A stretch of DNA of 64,000 nucleotides from the NCBI RefSeq assembly GCF_000016645.1, contig NC_009441.1, positions 3,286,001-3,350,000 on the forward strand, given 5' to 3'. The position numbers and the translations under genes were made by a program. Position 1 is the stretch's first letter. Each line of letters opens with the position of its first letter. A model generated the notes under the pieces. That model was not told the origin of the DNA and made no database searches. It saw only the letters and a list, made by a program, of their open reading frames with translations. Origin of the DNA: Flavobacterium johnsoniae UW101 (GTDB lineage: Bacteria; Bacteroidota; Bacteroidia; Flavobacteriales; Flavobacteriaceae). Positions 1 to 8,795 of this stretch are shown one piece after another.

Positions 1-2
1 TT

Positions 3-2336
3 CCTGTTTCTCTGCCAATTTTGCCTTTAAGAAATACCGTTTTATTTCCGGGAGTTGTAATTCCAATTTCTGCGGGAAGAGACAAATCGATAAAATTAAT
101 TAATGACGCCAACGCCGGCGGAAAAATTATTGGAGTAGTTTCTCAGATTAATGAAGAAGACGAAGACCCGTCAAAAGATGATATTCACAAAATTGGTACT
201 GTAGCACGCATTTTACGTGTTTTAAAAATGCCTGACGGAAACGTAACGGTTATTTTACAAGGGAAAAAACGTTTTGAGATAGACGAAGTAGTTTCTGAAG
301 AACCATATATGACAGCTTCTATTAAAGAAGTATCAGAAGAACGTCCTGATGAGAATGACAGCGAGTTTACAGCAATTTTAGATTCTGTAAAAGAATTGGC
401 AATCCAGATTATTAAAGAAAGTCCAAACATTCCGTCTGAAGCGACATTTGCAATTAAAAACATTGAAAGCCAGTCGTTTTTAATCAATTTTGTTTCTTCA
501 AACATGAATTTATCTGTAAAAGAAAAACAAGGTCTTTTATCAATAAATGGCTTAAAAGAACGTGCTTTAGAAACATTGCGTTACATGAATGTTGAGCTTC
601 AAAAATTAGAATTGAAGAATGACATTCAGTCAAAAGTTCGTTTTGATTTAGATCAGCAGCAAAGAGAATATTTCCTTCACCAGCAAATGAAAACCATTCA
701 GGAAGAATTGGGAGGCGTTTCACAGGAAGAAGAAATGGACGAAATGGGGCAGAAAGCGAAAACCAAAAAATGGGACGAAAAAACGCAGAAACATTTCGAA
801 AAAGAATTATCTAAAATGCGCCGTATGAATCCGCAGTCGCCGGATTTTGGAATTCAGCGCAACTATTTAGAGTTGTTTTTAGAGTTACCTTGGGGAGAAT
901 ACTCAAAAGATAAATTCGATTTAAAACATGCTCAAAAAGTTTTAGATAAAGACCACTTTGGACTTGACGAAGTTAAGAAAAGAATGATTGAACATTTGGC
1001 AGTTTTAAAATTGCGAAATGATATGAAATCGCCAATTATATGTTTAACAGGGCCTCCAGGAGTTGGTAAAACGTCTATTGGACGTTCTGTAGCAGAAGCT
1101 TTAGGGCGCGAGTATGTTCGTATTTCTTTAGGTGGTTTGCGTGACGAAGCAGAAATTCGCGGTCATAGAAAAACCTACATTGGTGCAATGCCCGGACGAA
1201 TTATACAAAGTCTGAAAAAAGCAGGAACATCAAACCCGGTATTTATTCTGGATGAGATTGATAAATTATCAAGCGGCAATAGCGGCGATCCTTCATCTGC
1301 TTTGTTAGAAGTTTTAGATCCGGAGCAAAACAATGCTTTTTATGATAATTTCCTTGAAATGGGATATGATTTATCTAAAGTAATGTTTATTGCGACCTCT
1401 AATAATATGGCAGCAATTCAGCCGGCATTACGTGACAGAATGGAAGTCATCAAAATGTCAGGTTATACAATTGAAGAAAAAGTAGAAATTGCAAAAAGAC
1501 ACCTTTTTCCAAAACAATTAGAAGCTCATGGTTTAACTTCTAAAGATTTGACTATTGGTAAAAAACAATTAGAAAAAATCGTTGAAGGTTATACAAGAGA
1601 ATCTGGTGTACGTAATTTAGAAACAAAAATTGCTCAGGTAATTCGTAATGCTGCAAAAGCAGTAGCGATGGAAGAGGAGTACAATAAAAAAGTTACTGAC
1701 GAAGATATCGTAAAAGTATTAGGTGTTCCGAGATTAGAGCGCGATAAATACGAAAATAACGATGTTGCCGGTGTTGTAACTGGTTTAGCGTGGACGAGTG
1801 TAGGCGGAGATATTTTATTTATTGAATCATTAATTTCTGAAGGAAAAGGAGCGTTGACGATTACCGGAAACCTTGGAAATGTAATGAAAGAATCGGCTAC
1901 AATTGCTCTTGAGTATATTAAAGCCAATGCTAAAAAACTTGGACTGGCAATTGAGTTGTTTCAAAAATACAATATTCACCTGCATGTTCCGGAAGGAGCA
2001 ACTCCAAAAGACGGACCAAGTGCCGGTATTGCAATGCTTACTTCTTTAGTGTCATTATTAACACAAAAGAAAGTAAAGAAAAGCCTTGCTATGACAGGAG
2101 AAATTACGTTACGCGGAAAAGTTTTGCCTGTAGGCGGAATTAAAGAAAAAATTCTTGCAGCGAAAAGAGCAGGTATCAAAGAAATTATCCTTTGTCATGA
2201 AAATAAAAGCGATATTGATGAAATTAAAGAAGAATACTTAGAAGGTCTTACTTTTCATTATGTAAAAGAAATGAGCGAAGTTCTAGCAATAGCATTGACA
2301 GACCAAAATGTAAAAAATGCTAAAACATTAAAATAA
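3..2336 (+). CDS. lon: ATP-dependent endopeptidase La (Lon), 5'-truncated by window edge
   Basis: Cytosolic AAA+ serine protease that degrades misfolded and regulatory proteins. The frame is open from the left edge; the TTG at 21 lies inside the conserved N-terminal LPLRNTVLFPGVV segment, so it is not the real start and some tens of residues are missing. Order seen: LON substrate-binding domain, coiled linker, Walker A GPPGVGKT (1050-1073), Walker B with LDEIDK near 1250, and C-terminal protease domain. The catalytic serine is in GPSAG (codon 2019-2021) and the catalytic lysine is the second Lys of GGIKEK (codon 2148-2150), 43 residues apart as in E. coli Lon. All key residues are intact. A terminator follows at 2361. 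Confidence 0.97.
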   Translation, partial: PVSLPILPLRNTVLFPGVVIPISAGRDKSIKLINDANAGGKIIGVVSQINEEDEDPSKDDIHKIGTVARILRVLKMPDGNVTVILQGKKRFEIDEVVSEEPYMTASIKEVSEERPDENDSEFTAILDSVKELAIQIIKESPNIPSEATFAIKNIESQSFLINFVSSNMNLSVKEKQGLLSINGLKERALETLRYMNVELQKLELKNDIQSKVRFDLDQQQREYFLHQQMKTIQEELGGVSQEEEMDEMGQKAKTKKWDEKTQKHFEKELSKMRRMNPQSPDFGIQRNYLELFLELPWGEYSKDKFDLKHAQKVLDKDHFGLDEVKKRMIEHLAVLKLRNDMKSPIICLTGPPGVGKTSIGRSVAEALGREYVRISLGGLRDEAEIRGHRKTYIGAMPGRIIQSLKKAGTSNPVFILDEIDKLSSGNSGDPSSALLEVLDPEQNNAFYDNFLEMGYDLSKVMFIATSNNMAAIQPALRDRMEVIKMSGYTIEEKVEIAKRHLFPKQLEAHGLTSKDLTIGKKQLEKIVEGYTRESGVRNLETKIAQVIRNAAKAVAMEEEYNKKVTDEDIVKVLGVPRLERDKYENNDVAGVVTGLAWTSVGGDILFIESLISEGKGALTITGNLGNVMKESATIALEYIKANAKKLGLAIELFQKYNIHLHVPEGATPKDGPSAGIAMLTSLVSLLTQKKVKKSLAMTGEITLRGKVLPVGGIKEKILAAKRAGIKEIILCHENKSDIDEIKEEYLEGLTFHYVKEMSEVLAIALTDQNVKNAKTLK

Positions 2337-2360
2337 ACTTCTGTTAATTTTAAAACTATA

Positions 2361-2400
2361 AAAATCCAAATTCCAGTTGTCTTATTGGAGTTTGGATTTT
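2361..2400 (+). terminator. Intrinsic terminator after lon
   Basis: A 15-bp stem (AAAATCCAAATTCCA against 2386-2400, one G-U type mismatch) with a 10-nt loop is followed by a run of eight or more T. It directly follows the lon stop codon. Confidence 0.8.
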
Positions 2401-2435
2401 TTTTATTGGATCTCATTTTTTGAGGTATATAATTT

Positions 2436-2443
2436 TATATTTG
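2436..2443 (+). promoter_or_regulatory. Promoter -7 box (TATATTTG) upstream of porQ
   Basis: TATATTTG fits the Bacteroidota sigma-A -7 consensus TAnnTTTG and lies 39 nt before the porQ ATG. No TTG sits at the usual 17-23 nt spacing (nearest are 13 and 27 nt away), so only the -7 element is claimed. Confidence 0.5.
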
Positions 2444-2482
2444 CATCTGCGTTATTTCCATATATAGGAACGCCCAAAACGA

Positions 2483-3502
2483 ATGTTAAAACACTATGTT
2501 TTATTTTTAATGATACTAATTTGTTCGGTTTCTTTCGGGCAGATTGGAGGGCGTTACACTTATCAATTTCTTAACCTGACAACCAATCCTCGTCAGGCCG
2601 CACTGGGCGGAAAAACCATTACCATTTATGATGAAGATGTCAATCAGGCTATGTCAAATCCAGCAGCCTTAAACGCAGATATGGACAATCATTTGGCCTT
2701 AAATTATGGAAATTATTACGGCGAAGCTTCTTACGGAACGGGTTCGTATGCTTATACTTACGATCGTCACTTACAGACTTTTTATGCCGGAGTGAATTAT
2801 ATTAATTACGGTTCATTTGAGGGATATGATGAAAATGGTCAAAGAACATCTGATTTTACAGGAAGCGAAGGGGCATTATCAGTTGGTTATGCCTACAATG
2901 TTCCTTTTACAGATCTGCATATAGGTGTAAATGGTAAATTGATAACCTCTACTCTGGAAAGTTATAATTCGATTGGCGGTGCCTTAGATTTAGGATTTTT
3001 ATATATAGATGAAAGAAATGATATAAATTATGCGCTTGTATTTAGAAATATAGGTACACAATTTAAAACCTACTCTGGAATAAAAGAAAATCTGCCTTTT
3101 GAAATTACTGCCGGAATTTCTCAGGAATTAGAGCATATTCCTCTTCGCTGGCATCTTACTTTAGAGAATTTACAGCAATGGGATATTGCTTTTTCAAATC
3201 CTGTCCGCGGCGAGACCAATATAGACGGAACTACAAATGCTGAAAAAGTTTCATTTGTAAATAATGCTTTGAGACATGTTGTATTTGGTGTCGAGCTTTT
3301 TCCGCAAAGGGCTTTTAATGTGCGTTTAGGATATAATTTTAGAAGAGGAGAAGAATTACGTGTTGAAGAACAGCGTAATTTTTCGGGAGTTTCACTTGGG
3401 TTTGGTTTACGAATGAATAAGTTAAAATTTAACTATTCGTATTCGAGATATACATTAGCAGCAAATACAAGTCTTTTTGGGTTGGTTTTAAACCTTCAAT
3501 AA
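2483..3502 (+). CDS. porQ: Type IX secretion system protein PorQ
   Basis: Predicted outer-membrane beta-barrel protein of 339 residues. A signal peptide (about residues 1-19, ending SFGQ) is followed by an opening typical of PorQ, with GGRYTYQFLNL and NPRQAALGG, and by many alternating aromatic/glycine strands ending in a C-terminal strand. In Porphyromonas gingivalis PorQ is needed for the type IX secretion system, where it takes part in cell-surface attachment of secreted cargo (family knowledge). The ATG at 2483 gives a complete signal peptide. It lies between lon and cmk, an arrangement I associate with flavobacteria. Confidence 0.85.
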   Translation: MLKHYVLFLMILICSVSFGQIGGRYTYQFLNLTTNPRQAALGGKTITIYDEDVNQAMSNPAALNADMDNHLALNYGNYYGEASYGTGSYAYTYDRHLQTFYAGVNYINYGSFEGYDENGQRTSDFTGSEGALSVGYAYNVPFTDLHIGVNGKLITSTLESYNSIGGALDLGFLYIDERNDINYALVFRNIGTQFKTYSGIKENLPFEITAGISQELEHIPLRWHLTLENLQQWDIAFSNPVRGETNIDGTTNAEKVSFVNNALRHVVFGVELFPQRAFNVRLGYNFRRGEELRVEEQRNFSGVSLGFGLRMNKLKFNYSYSRYTLAANTSLFGLVLNLQ

Positions 3503-3523
3503 CAACACTTTTCAATAATAATA

Positions 3524-3567
3524 TATCCTTTTGTGATCGTGTAAATACGGCTGTAAAAGGATTTTTT
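3524..3567 (+). terminator. Possible terminator after porQ
   Basis: ATCCTTTT and AAAAGGAT form a short inverted repeat around a long loop (about 20 nt) followed by a T run. The long loop makes it a weaker call than the other terminators here. Confidence 0.4.
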
Positions 3568-3645
3568 AATGAATGCCTTTTTGAGCAGTTCTGTATAAGA
3601 AAAAGTTTAATATTATTGAGTATTCCATTTAAAAAGAAAGATGGC

Positions 3646-3653
3646 TACATTTG
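3646..3653 (+). promoter_or_regulatory. Promoter -7 box (TACATTTG) upstream of cmk
   Basis: TACATTTG matches TAnnTTTG exactly, 64 nt before the cmk start. The nearest upstream TTG (3616-3618) is 27 nt away, longer than usual, so the -33 element is uncertain. Confidence 0.5.
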
Positions 3654-3717
3654 CAATAGTTTTATTTTGTTTCCGCAAAAAAGAATGAATTAAGAATAAA
3701 AATTTAAAAATAAACAA

Positions 3718-4410
3718 TTGAAAAAAATTACCATTGCTATTGACGGTTTTTCATCTACCGGAAAAAGTACATTAGCGAAACAGCTGGCAAAAGAACTGGA
3801 GTATGTGTATGTAGATACAGGAGCTATGTATCGTGCAGTGGCTTATTTTGCCATGCAGAATAAGTTTATTGGAGCTGATTTTTTTAATAAAGAAGCTTTG
3901 ATAGAAGCATTGCCAAAAATTCAATTAGAGTTTAAATTTAATAGTGATTTAGGTTTTGCAGAAATGTACTTAAACGGCGAAAACGTTGAAAAGCAAATTA
4001 GAACTATTGAAGTTTCGAATTTTGTAAGCAAAGTTGCCGAAGTATCTGAAGTTCGTTCAAAACTAGTTGAACAGCAGCAGGAAATGGGAACCAACAAAGC
4101 AATTGTTATGGACGGCCGTGATATTGGAACCGTAGTTTTTCCTAATGCCGAGCTTAAAATTTTTATGACTGCCAGTGCAGAAACCCGCGCTCAAAGACGC
4201 TTTGATGAATTACAGCAAAAAGGCGATAATGTTTCTTATGAAGATGTTTTAAAAAATGTTGTAGAAAGAGATTACATTGATACGCACCGCGAAGATTCTC
4301 CTTTGGTAATTGCTGATGATGCTATTGAGATTGATAATTCTTACTTAAATAAAGAAGAGCAATTTGCTGCTGTTTTAGAATTAGTAAACGATGTTGTTAA
4401 AATAGATTAA
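3718..4410 (+). CDS. cmk: (d)CMP kinase
   Basis: Phosphorylates CMP/dCMP with ATP in pyrimidine nucleotide salvage and synthesis. 230 residues, normal length. The P-loop is GFSSTGKST (about residues 10-18), followed by the YVDTGAMYRA CMP-binding segment and the conserved DGRDIGTVVFP motif in the middle. The start is TTG at 3718: no in-frame ATG precedes the P-loop at a suitable distance, and the resulting N-terminus MKKITIAIDG is standard for the family. Initiation at TTG preceded only by an A-rich stretch is worth noting. In many bacteria cmk adjoins rpsA; here rpsA is 5.4 kb downstream. Confidence 0.93.
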   Translation: MKKITIAIDGFSSTGKSTLAKQLAKELEYVYVDTGAMYRAVAYFAMQNKFIGADFFNKEALIEALPKIQLEFKFNSDLGFAEMYLNGENVEKQIRTIEVSNFVSKVAEVSEVRSKLVEQQQEMGTNKAIVMDGRDIGTVVFPNAELKIFMTASAETRAQRRFDELQQKGDNVSYEDVLKNVVERDYIDTHREDSPLVIADDAIEIDNSYLNKEEQFAAVLELVNDVVKID

Positions 4411-4479
4411 TTTTTTGTAGATATTATTTTTAATGGTAGTTTTACGACTTCATTTTTACTAAAAAGACAATTTCATTAT

Positions 4480-5856
4480 ATGGGAATTAAAAACAGGTTA
4501 ATCTTTATGAGCTTTCTTCAATTTTTTGTTTGGGGAGCCTGGCTTATCACAATTGGAAATTATTGGTTTGGAACCAAAAATTGGGAAGGAACACAATTTG
4601 GTTTAGTATTTGGAACCATGGGAATTGCTTCTTTATTCATGCCTACATTAACCGGAATTATTGCCGACAGATGGGTTAACGCTGAAAAATTATATGGAAT
4701 TTTACATATCGTTTACGCAGCAGTTTTATTTGGAATTGCACAAGTTGTAACTCCTGATAATTTTATTCTTGTAATGCTTTTGGCAATGTGCTGCTATATG
4801 CCTACAATTGCTTTAAGTAACTCTATTTCATATACTTCGCTAAAATTAAACAATAAAAATATCGTAAAAGATTTTCCGCCAATTCGTGTTTGGGGAACTA
4901 TTGGTTTTATTGTAGCAATGTGGATTACGAATTTAAGCGGCAGTAAAGCAACTGAATATCAGTTTTATATAGCTGGAGTTGGTGCTTTAATTTTAGGAAT
5001 TTACGCTTTTACATTACCAAAATGTGAGCCGCAGCGTTTGATAAAAGAAAATGCTTCGTGGATAGAAACTTTTGGTTTAGAATCGTTTAAATTATTTGCG
5101 AACTACAAAATGGCTTTGTTTTTTGTTTTCTCTATGTTTTTAGGAGGAGCTTTACAATTAACAAATGCTTATGGTGATGTATTTTTAGATGAATTTAAAC
5201 ATTTTCCAAAATATGCAGATTCTTTCGTAATTCAATATTCGACTATTATTATGTCGATTTCACAAGTCTCTGAAACGTTATTTATTTTAGCAATTCCATT
5301 TTTCTTAAGACGTTTTGGAATCAAACAAGTTATGCTTATCAGTATGCTGGCTTGGGTTTTACGTTTCGGATTATTTGCTTTTGGAGATCCTGTAAATGGT
5401 TTATGGATGATTATTCTTTCTTGTATTGTATACGGAATGGCATTTGATTTCTTTAATATTTCGGGTTCATTATTCGTAGAAAGTAATACAGATTCTAAAA
5501 TTCGTTCTTCTGCACAAGGTTTATTTATGATGATGACCAATGGAGTAGGAGCAGTTTTAGGAAGTTTGACTTCTGGCTGGGCAATCGATCGATTCTTTAC
5601 AAAATCGTTTAATACTACCGTAGAATTGGCAGGTTTTTTACAAACAGATGCTTCTAACCAAAAAATGGCTGAATTTGTAAAAAGTCAGGGAAATTCAATT
5701 TCTGCTGATGGTGCTTTTTCAAACCCGGTTTTAATGAAAGACTGGCATACAATCTGGCTTTCGTTTGCAATTTATGCTTTAGTAATTGCAATTGCTTTTG
5801 CTGTTTTGTTTAAGCACAAACATGACCCAAAAGAGATAGAAAATTTAAGTCATTAA
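4480..5856 (+). CDS. MFS transporter, nucleoside:H+ symporter (NUP) type
   Basis: Inner-membrane protein of 458 residues with about 12 hydrophobic helices. The N-terminus SFLQFFVWGAWLITIGNYW and the loop with GIIADRWV are typical of the NupG/XapB nucleoside:H+ symporter group, so import of nucleosides driven by the proton gradient is likely. A larger hydrophilic stretch near residues 375-410 precedes the last helix. It follows cmk by 70 bp on the same strand, which would fit nucleotide salvage, although co-transcription is not shown. A strong convergent terminator follows. Substrate is inferred from family only. Confidence 0.82.
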   Translation: MGIKNRLIFMSFLQFFVWGAWLITIGNYWFGTKNWEGTQFGLVFGTMGIASLFMPTLTGIIADRWVNAEKLYGILHIVYAAVLFGIAQVVTPDNFILVMLLAMCCYMPTIALSNSISYTSLKLNNKNIVKDFPPIRVWGTIGFIVAMWITNLSGSKATEYQFYIAGVGALILGIYAFTLPKCEPQRLIKENASWIETFGLESFKLFANYKMALFFVFSMFLGGALQLTNAYGDVFLDEFKHFPKYADSFVIQYSTIIMSISQVSETLFILAIPFFLRRFGIKQVMLISMLAWVLRFGLFAFGDPVNGLWMIILSCIVYGMAFDFFNISGSLFVESNTDSKIRSSAQGLFMMMTNGVGAVLGSLTSGWAIDRFFTKSFNTTVELAGFLQTDASNQKMAEFVKSQGNSISADGAFSNPVLMKDWHTIWLSFAIYALVIAIAFAVLFKHKHDPKEIENLSH

Positions 5857-5872
5857 TATTTTAGACCTATAA

Positions 5873-5908
5873 AAAATCCCGTTTTCGATTTATTGAAAAC
5901 GGGATTTT
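5873..5908. terminator. Bidirectional terminator between MFS gene and 5957 gene
   Basis: A perfect 14-bp stem (AAAATCCCGTTTTC / GAAAACGGGATTTT) with an 8-nt loop, flanked by A and T runs, lies between two convergent genes and can serve both. Confidence 0.88.
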
Positions 5909-5956
5909 GTATTTTTGATGCACTTTTAAGATTATGAATATTATCGCAAAATTTGT

Positions 5957-6883
5957 TTATCTATAACCTTCAGGATTCTTTCTTGAATCAAATATATAAG
6001 GATCGCTAAATTTAATTCTACATTCATTTTCGATATCTTTTGGCCATAAGGGTACTTTGCTTGTCCACTGATAAATAAAACGCCCAAGGAAAGCTAATGC
6101 CAGAAATGGAGTTATTATGGTTTTAAATATAGGCATTGATTCGTATTCTGATGTCAATGCTATCCAGCCTTGATGAACAGTTTCGCGTTTGTCAGCAATG
6201 GGTAGATAATATTCCAGGCCAGGGGCTTTAATAACTGCTGGAACACCTTTTTCCATATAACGGCGAATAAATTCCCAATATCTTAAACTGTTGCTTTCGG
6301 TAAAATCTGAGTCAACATTGAACTTTTCCTTAACTGTTTGAGAATCTTTCATGACCAATCCGTAAAGATTGTATGAAGTATATCTTCCTCCTGTAAGTTG
6401 TATGGTAAAATAGACCTCGTCCCATGGAACAGTGAGAACCGTATCATAACCCCGAAAGAAATAAACCATTCTGTTTTTTCTATTAAATCGTATTGGATAA
6501 TGAGTATATCGAAACCACTCTCCAATTGTACGATAGAAAGCAATAAAGCCAATAATGAATAATGATGAAAGAATAGCCATAAAAAGAGTTGTCCAAATTA
6601 TTTCAGATTCATCATGGTGATCCCAATTAGGATCCAGATATTGAGATATTACATCAAATAGGAGAAAAACAACAAAAAGGCCAATAGATCCAATAGCAAA
6701 AATCCCAAAAAAACTCATTAGACCACGTTTCTTATACATATAATCAACTGTTTCCAAATAAGTAGAGTTCATTCGAATTACTCTGCCATAAGCTTCTGGG
6801 GCTTCAACGCTTCTATCGAGATGTAAACGATTAATGCATTCCTGATCTCGTAATTTGCGTTCTTTTTTTACTGTTGTAAACAT
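5957..6883 (-). CDS. Membrane protein of unknown function, possibly DUF6708-like
   Basis: 308 residues. Two hydrophobic helices lie near residues 53-79 and 94-120, after a hydrophilic N-terminus; a third hydrophobic stretch is near residues 262-278. The pattern MNSTYLETVDYMY followed by the helix pair, a central soluble domain with FNRKNRMVYFFRGYD, and a tail containing W-x-SKVPLWPKDIENEC recalls the DUF6708 family, known mainly from proteobacteria and often near type VI secretion effectors. I make this assignment from memory and with low certainty. The gene is divergent from three further unknown membrane-protein genes and stands in an accessory block between cmk and rpsA. A TATTTTTG -7-like box on its strand lies at 6937-6944. 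Confidence 0.6.
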   Translation of the reverse strand: MFTTVKKERKLRDQECINRLHLDRSVEAPEAYGRVIRMNSTYLETVDYMYKKRGLMSFFGIFAIGSIGLFVVFLLFDVISQYLDPNWDHHDESEIIWTTLFMAILSSLFIIGFIAFYRTIGEWFRYTHYPIRFNRKNRMVYFFRGYDTVLTVPWDEVYFTIQLTGGRYTSYNLYGLVMKDSQTVKEKFNVDSDFTESNSLRYWEFIRRYMEKGVPAVIKAPGLEYYLPIADKRETVHQGWIALTSEYESMPIFKTIITPFLALAFLGRFIYQWTSKVPLWPKDIENECRIKFSDPYIFDSRKNPEGYR

Positions 6884-7096
6884 ATTTTTATGGATATATA
6901 TTTTTTTTTGTTTTTAATATTTTTTAAATAGACTTGCAAAAATATTTTATTCACTTTGATTATGTTGCCCTTAAAAAGTTCTAATAATATCAGAATAAGA
7001 CATATTTATTATTATCCTAAAGAGATATAAAATTATTTTTTAAGGAACTTTCTTTTCTTTATGTGTATATTTAAAATAATATTCTTAATTTTTAAT

Positions 7097-7819
7097 ATGC
7101 GGCATCAACAAAAAAAAATACTTCCGCCTTTTAGACCTGTTAATTCAAAACCAATGCTTTTCTTAAATGTAGTTTTTGGTTTGTTTTGGGTATTCTTTAC
7201 GCTTTTCTTTTTGGGAGGAATCGTTTTTTTATCAATAAATTCTCGTGAAGAAACCGGACTGGATGAAAAAGGAACTCTGGCCTTATTTTGTATATTCTCT
7301 CTAATTATTCTAGCGATAATAGCCTTGATACTATATTCTAGAAAAAAGATGTACACATCAATTGTAATTGACGAAAAAGGAATTTGCTATTTGAATGCAT
7401 TCAATAACAAAGTTAGAAAAGAAATACGCTGGAGTAATTTTGCAAAAAGAGAAAAAGTTACCTATATATTAGAGCCTCCTAAATTTGATGTTTCTTATAT
7501 TCGACAATCAAAATCTTTTTTTGACCAGTTTTTCTGGCCGGTTTTAATAAATAATAAAATAGAAGTTCATAGTGAAATGTTTTTAGGTAAACATTTTTTT
7601 GCAATGCTCTATGCAAATCGATTAGAATTGATTAGAACTTTTTTACTTGGATTGGCACATTACAGACCAGATATTACTGTAAATCCGGAAATTTTTAGTA
7701 ATCATTATATTGATAAGGAAAGTTATACTATTGATTATAATCAACGCAGAAAAATTGGAATTATAGCAGGATTAGTTTGCGCCTTGATTTTTGCAATTAT
7801 ATATTTTTCGGTTTTCTAA
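7097..7819 (+). CDS. Two-helix membrane protein of unknown function, paralogue A
   Basis: No recognised function. Counting from the chosen ATG at 7097 it has a proline-containing N-terminus (ILPPFRPVNS), two adjacent membrane helices (about residues 20-45 and 60-82), a soluble domain of about 130 residues and a last hydrophobic helix at the C-terminus. An upstream in-frame ATG at 7061 would add 12 hydrophobic residues, but 7097 aligns with the start of the next gene. It is a tandem paralogue of the gene at 7878: shared LPPF, IDEKGI/IDNRGI, HFFAMLYANRLELIRTFLLG versus HIFSMLYSNKLELVRGLLLG, and HYRPDITVNPE versus HFRPDLKIHPK. Confidence 0.7.
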   Translation: MRHQQKKILPPFRPVNSKPMLFLNVVFGLFWVFFTLFFLGGIVFLSINSREETGLDEKGTLALFCIFSLIILAIIALILYSRKKMYTSIVIDEKGICYLNAFNNKVRKEIRWSNFAKREKVTYILEPPKFDVSYIRQSKSFFDQFFWPVLINNKIEVHSEMFLGKHFFAMLYANRLELIRTFLLGLAHYRPDITVNPEIFSNHYIDKESYTIDYNQRRKIGIIAGLVCALIFAIIYFSVF

Positions 7820-7877
7820 ACTGTAAACAGTCTTTTAGAATTACAATTTTTTCAATATTTTAGTGTTTTTAATGCCT

Positions 7878-8621
7878 ATGAACAGCCAAACAAAAAATCT
7901 TCCTCCATTTAATTCCGTAACTTCAAGTCCGTCAAAAATCAAAAATTATGGTTTAGGTTTTCTAATGTTGATTTCTTTTCTATTGGTTTTAGGGGTTTTC
8001 TTTTTTATTTTGTTTTTTCTGCCTTTTGAACAAAATATGATTTACATATGCATTTTATTGATTCTTCCAATAATTCTTCAAGTCATTTACTTAAGAAAAA
8101 CGATGAAGCATACCACTACGATTATTGATAATCGCGGTATTCATTATGTAAATAGATTTAATCATAAAATTGAAAATACAATATCATGGAATAGTTTTGA
8201 AAAGAGCGACAATTTTAAAGGAAAAATAACGGGAATAAATTCCTCGTCTGATTTGGATCTTTTGCGATATGATGTTTTTGCAAAAATGGTTGGAAGCGGT
8301 AAATATAGTCACGAAGCGTTTTTTTGGTTCGTTTCGGCAAACAGAGATATAAAAGCTCACAAAGAAACATTTTCCGGGAATCATATTTTTAGTATGCTTT
8401 ATTCAAACAAACTTGAATTAGTAAGAGGTTTGCTGCTAGGGTTATCACACTTTAGACCTGACTTAAAAATTCATCCTAAAGCTTTTAGTATGTATTATAT
8501 AAATCCTGATACTTTTGCCATAGAATATGAAAAAAGAAAAGAAGATATTAATTCAGCTCTTTTTATAACGGCACTTGTTATTATAGTTACAGTGTTTGTA
8601 ATGCTTTTTGTTTTCTTTTAA
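7878..8621 (+). CDS. Two-helix membrane protein of unknown function, paralogue B
   Basis: Tandem paralogue of the preceding gene with the same layout: short N-terminus with LPPF, two helices (about residues 23-45 and 52-72), a soluble middle domain, and a C-terminal helix. Three in-frame ATG codons are present (7863, 7872, 7878); 7878 matches the start chosen for paralogue A. The best-conserved stretch is the segment ending in SHFRPDLKIHPKAFS-x-YYI. No catalytic motif is visible. The spacing of about 60 bp from paralogue A suggests co-transcription. Function unknown. Confidence 0.7.
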   Translation: MNSQTKNLPPFNSVTSSPSKIKNYGLGFLMLISFLLVLGVFFFILFFLPFEQNMIYICILLILPIILQVIYLRKTMKHTTTIIDNRGIHYVNRFNHKIENTISWNSFEKSDNFKGKITGINSSSDLDLLRYDVFAKMVGSGKYSHEAFFWFVSANRDIKAHKETFSGNHIFSMLYSNKLELVRGLLLGLSHFRPDLKIHPKAFSMYYINPDTFAIEYEKRKEDINSALFITALVIIVTVFVMLFVFF

Positions 8622-8795
8622 ATTTTTCGTTAAAAGAACTTTTTATACTTGTAAAACTTAATTTCAATTCAATTTTGCAGGTTTAAAAAATAGTATTATT
8701 CTTGCAATTGTTTTTAATGATAAAGTTTTAATGGGTTTAGCATTTGACTTTTGCTTGTAGCCCATTAAAAAAATAATAAAATTATTTACTGTTAC

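Noticed and set aside
21..23. TTG at 21 as the start of lon
   Set aside because: The frame continues to the left edge with conserved Lon residues (PVSLPI), so the gene begins outside the window.
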